DNA from: Peteryoungia desertarenae
Lineage (GTDB): Bacteria; Pseudomonadota; Alphaproteobacteria; Rhizobiales; Rhizobiaceae
DNA length: 64,000 bases
Assembly (NCBI RefSeq): GCF_005860795.2
Contig: NZ_CP058351.1
Coordinates: 496,001-560,000 of the forward strand
Reading direction: 5' to 3'
Shown: positions 61,660 to 64,000 of the stretch, one piece after another
Layout of the letters: each line of letters starts with the position of its first letter
How positions within the stretch are numbered: the stretch's first letter is position 1
Made by a program: the position numbers and the translations under genes
The notes under the pieces: model-generated
What the model saw: the letters and a program-made list of their open reading frames with translations, nothing else
Database searches by the model: none
What the model was told of the DNA's origin: nothing

Positions 61660-63179
61660 GCGACCACCTCTGGCTGCTGGGCGGCAATGGTCTGGACGAT
61701 GACGCCCGGCGCTATGTCGGCACCATGCAGCTCTGCAACCATTTCCCTGTCGCGCATGACGATCACCCGAGACGAGTAGCTGACGATCTCGTCCAGTTCC
61801 GATGAGATGACGACGAGCGAGAGGCCATCTTCCCTCAGGCGGCTGATCATTCTGACGATTTCGGCATGGGCACCAACATCGATACCTCGCGTCGGCTCAT
61901 CGAGAATCAGAAAACGCGGATCCGTTGCAAGCCACCTCGCCAGGATGACCTTTTGCTGATTTCCACCCGACAAGAGCTTGACCGGAAGCTCGATCGATGC
62001 CGTCCGGATATCGAGCGCCTCGACAAAACTTCCGGCGATCTCAAGCTGTTCGTCGCGGTTCAATGTCCGGAACCATCCAAGTCTCGCCTGCATGGCTATG
62101 ACGATGTTCTCGCGCACCGACAGATCGCCGAAGATGCCGTCAACCTTGCGGTCTTCCGGACAGAAGCCGAAGCCCAGGCTCACGGCATCACGCGGATTGC
62201 GAACCGTCCTGGTTTGACCATCGATTTTGAGCGAACCGCTGTCCGCCTGATCGATGCCAAACATCAAGCGTGCCATCTCGGTACGTCCGGAACCAAGCAG
62301 GCCCGCTACACCGACGACTTCCCCACGATGGATCTTGAGATTGAAGGGTTTGACGCTGTTTTCAAGACCGAAGCCGGCAAACTCCATCAATGTGTCGCCC
62401 GGCTCACTCTCATCCGCAAGAATGTCAGGATGGTGGAAGGCCAGATCCTTTCCCAGCATCATGCGCACCAGAGATGTCCGGTCGACGGATGCGATGGTCT
62501 GTGTGCCCACAAGCAAGCCATTGCGAAGCACCGTAACCCTGTCGCAAAGCTCGAAAACCTGATCCAGAAAATGGGTGATGAAAACGATGGCAAGGCCACG
62601 TTCACGAAGCCTTCGAATGATCTCGAACAGTTTGTCGACCTCCGAGCGATCGAGACTGGCTGTGGGCTCGTCGAGGATGAGCACCTTGCCGGAAAGCTCG
62701 ACAGCGCGCGCAATCGCAATGATCTGCTGAACGGCCACGGAAAATGTCGACAGTTCGGCTCTCGGATCGATTGCAAGACCGTAGCTGGACAGGATGTCTT
62801 CTGCCTCGCGCTCCATGCGCTTCCTGTCGACAAGACCAAGACGGTTTCTCGGCTGCCGCCCGATGAACAGGTTGTCCATGACGGTCATGTTGGGCAGAAG
62901 ATTGACTTCCTGGTAGACGGTGCCGATTCCGGCAGCCTGTGCCTGTTGAGGGGTCGCAAAGCCTTGCCGATTGCCGTCGACGAGGATCGTGCCACCGTCA
63001 GGGCTGTAGGCGCCTGTCAGGATTTTGATCAGCGTCGATTTTCCGGCTCCGTTTTCTCCAAGCAGGGCGTGGACTTCGCCGCGATGGAAGGCAATATCGA
63101 CACCATCCAGTGCAGTATGATTTCCGAATATCTTCGTGATGCCCGCAGCGGCCAGCACGATTGAGTTCTGCTCGAGCAT
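61656..63179 (-). CDS. ytfR: Galactofuranose-type ABC transporter ATPase (YtfR-like, tandem)
   Basis: A 507-residue double ATPase: Walker A GENGAGKSTLIKILTGAYS, FSVAVQQIIAIARAV, Walker B LILDEPTASLDRSE; second half LSGGNQQKVILARWL, FLILDEPTRGIDVGAH and the degenerate Walker A GLLGSGRTEMARLMFG. VYQEVNLLPNMTVMDNLFIG is a YtfR-like Q-loop block. ATG at 63179 begins 'MLEQNSIVLAAAGITKIFG'. Confidence 0.92.
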   Translation of the reverse strand: MLEQNSIVLAAAGITKIFGNHTALDGVDIAFHRGEVHALLGENGAGKSTLIKILTGAYSPDGGTILVDGNRQGFATPQQAQAAGIGTVYQEVNLLPNMTVMDNLFIGRQPRNRLGLVDRKRMEREAEDILSSYGLAIDPRAELSTFSVAVQQIIAIARAVELSGKVLILDEPTASLDRSEVDKLFEIIRRLRERGLAIVFITHFLDQVFELCDRVTVLRNGLLVGTQTIASVDRTSLVRMMLGKDLAFHHPDILADESEPGDTLMEFAGFGLENSVKPFNLKIHRGEVVGVAGLLGSGRTEMARLMFGIDQADSGSLKIDGQTRTVRNPRDAVSLGFGFCPEDRKVDGIFGDLSVRENIVIAMQARLGWFRTLNRDEQLEIAGSFVEALDIRTASIELPVKLLSGGNQQKVILARWLATDPRFLILDEPTRGIDVGAHAEIVRMISRLREDGLSLVVISSELDEIVSYSSRVIVMRDREMVAELHGADIAPGVIVQTIAAQQPEVVA

Positions 63180-63236
63180 CTTGCCTCCCCCTCGCCTAGA
63201 ATCCGCCCTGGCCACCAGACCGGTACGGCCAAGGAA

Positions 63237-63270
63237 TGCGACCCCGCCACCAGTAAATGGCGGGGTCGCA
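63237..63270 (-). promoter_or_regulatory. Strong 13-bp hairpin between ytfQ and ytfR
   Basis: Perfect arms TGCGACCCCGCCA (63237-63249) and TGGCGGGGTCGCA (63258-63270) with an 8-nt loop, just after the ytfQ stop. No T-run follows, so it more likely protects the ytfQ mRNA 3' end or partly attenuates the downstream genes. Confidence 0.75.
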
Positions 63271-63284
63271 CCCGGAAAGCTGGC

Positions 63285-64000
63285 TCAATAGCCGAGCCCC
63301 TTGCGGCTGTCATACTCACCCTGCGGATTGTCAGCGGGTGTGTAAAGCTTGGACTCGGTAATGATGAACTTCTCCGGTTGCGTGCCGTCCTTGAGATAGG
63401 CCTCGAGCGCATCAAATGCCGGACCTGCCATATTGGGGGTCAGTTCGACGGTTGCGTTTGCTTCGCCGGCGACCATGGCAGCGAAAATGTCAGGCACGGC
63501 ATCGATCGACACGACCAGAATGTCGGAGCCTGGCTTCAGGCCCGCATCCTTGATCGCCTGTATTGCGCCGACAGCCATGTCATCATTATGCGCATACATG
63601 GCGCAGATATCCTTGCCGCCATTTTCCGCCTTGAGAAAACCTTCCATCACTTCCTTGCCCTTGGCGCGGGTGAAATCACCGGTCTGGCTGCGGATGATCG
63701 TGATGTTGGCGTGATCTGCAATGGCCTCCTCAAAGCCCTTCTTGCGATTGATCGCGGGCGTCGAGCCAACCGTGCCCTGTAGTTCGACAACCTTGCAGGG
63801 CTTGTCACCAACCGTATCGACCAGCCACTGGCCGGCAACGCGGCCTTCCTTGACCTGATCAGAAGCGACAGAGGTCAGATAAAGATCTTGCGGCGCGTCG
63901 ACCCCGCGGTCGAGAAGGATGACCGGGATCTCGGCCTCTTTCGCTTCAGCCAGGACGTCGTCCCAACCGGTCGCGACCACCGGAGCGACGAGTATGGCGT
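63285..64000 (-). CDS. ytfQ: Galactofuranose-type ABC transporter substrate-binding protein (YtfQ-like), 5' end outside window
   Basis: About 239 C-terminal residues of a peripla_BP_4-type binding protein. The visible part starts in 'AILVAPVVATGWDDVL' and continues with IPVILLDRGVDA, LQGTVGSTPAINRKKGFEEA, TGDFTRAKGKEVMEGFL, MYAHNDDMAVGAIQAIKDAG and SIDAVPDIFAAMVAGEANATVEL. These are close to the E. coli YtfQ pattern for galactofuranose. The frame is open to the last base, so signal peptide and promoter lie beyond 64000. Confidence 0.9.
   Translation of the reverse strand, partial: AILVAPVVATGWDDVLAEAKEAEIPVILLDRGVDAPQDLYLTSVASDQVKEGRVAGQWLVDTVGDKPCKVVELQGTVGSTPAINRKKGFEEAIADHANITIIRSQTGDFTRAKGKEVMEGFLKAENGGKDICAMYAHNDDMAVGAIQAIKDAGLKPGSDILVVSIDAVPDIFAAMVAGEANATVELTPNMAGPAFDALEAYLKDGTQPEKFIITESKLYTPADNPQGEYDSRKGLGY

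Noticed and set aside
1..64000. CRISPR arrays, tRNA/rRNA genes, replication origin or repABC genes
   Set aside because: No regular spaced repeats, tRNA-like cloverleaf or rRNA core sequence, and no Rep/Par proteins were seen on reading both strands.

Overview
The window looks like accessory DNA of an alphaproteobacterium of the Rhizobiales type (Rhizobium/Agrobacterium/Ensifer-like). The reasons are GC-rich codon use, long same-strand catabolic operons with 4-nt stop/start overlaps, several binding-protein-dependent sugar transporters, a phosphonate uptake locus with a Pho box, and many decayed insertion sequences. No rRNA, tRNA, CRISPR or replication origin was seen. A plasmid, chromid or chromosomal island would all fit.

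Layout. 1-2812 is a decay zone: a HipAB pair with a frameshifted hipA, an HNH endonuclease pseudogene, a CDF metal-efflux pseudogene and the tail of an RND pump. 2813-9515 (minus) is a terminal-oxidase operon: CtaG-like assembly factor, triheme cytochrome c, CuA subunit II with its own c-heme, a Ca2+/Na+-type exchanger, a fused subunit I/III and a small membrane protein. 9740-14202 (plus) is a divergent RND pump (adaptor and permease). 15063-31850 (minus) is a 14-gene catabolic operon: Gfo/Idh, CoA-transferase, enoyl-CoA hydratase, aldehyde dehydrogenase, MalEFGK-type ABC transporter, two GMC oxidoreductases, an SDR, a Dabb protein, DUF993, a LacI regulator and glycerate kinase. A perfect double LacI-type palindrome lies just upstream, and broken IS6-family transposases flank the operon on both sides.

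32701-42691 (minus) is a second catabolic/transport operon: amidohydrolase, ribose-type ABC transporter, alpha/beta hydrolase, FAH-family enzyme, an IclR-like regulator and an unusual regulator in which an IclR-like HTH is fused to a cytoplasmic copy of the transporter's own binding-protein fold. I consider this regulator the most novel item in the window. 43705-49836 (minus) is a secreted protein / von Willebrand A protein / membrane protein trio. The VWA gene is split by an intact IS3-family element whose precise removal restores the frame. 50015-52848 holds an AraC regulator divergent from a PAS-LuxR-alpha/beta-hydrolase fusion. 53092-57632 holds phnDCE (minus, behind a Pho box), divergent from phnM-phnF (plus). 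57865-58365 is an inositol-monophosphatase pseudogene. 58896-64000 (minus) is a galactofuranose-type transporter (ytfQRT-yjfF) with a FadR-type regulator; ytfQ runs off the window.

Overall the window is a set of scavenging modules (sugars, phosphonates, an unidentified amide or ester) plus a respiratory branch and an efflux pump, assembled with repeated IS activity. Calls rest on reading motifs by eye. No database search was run, so substrates are inferences.
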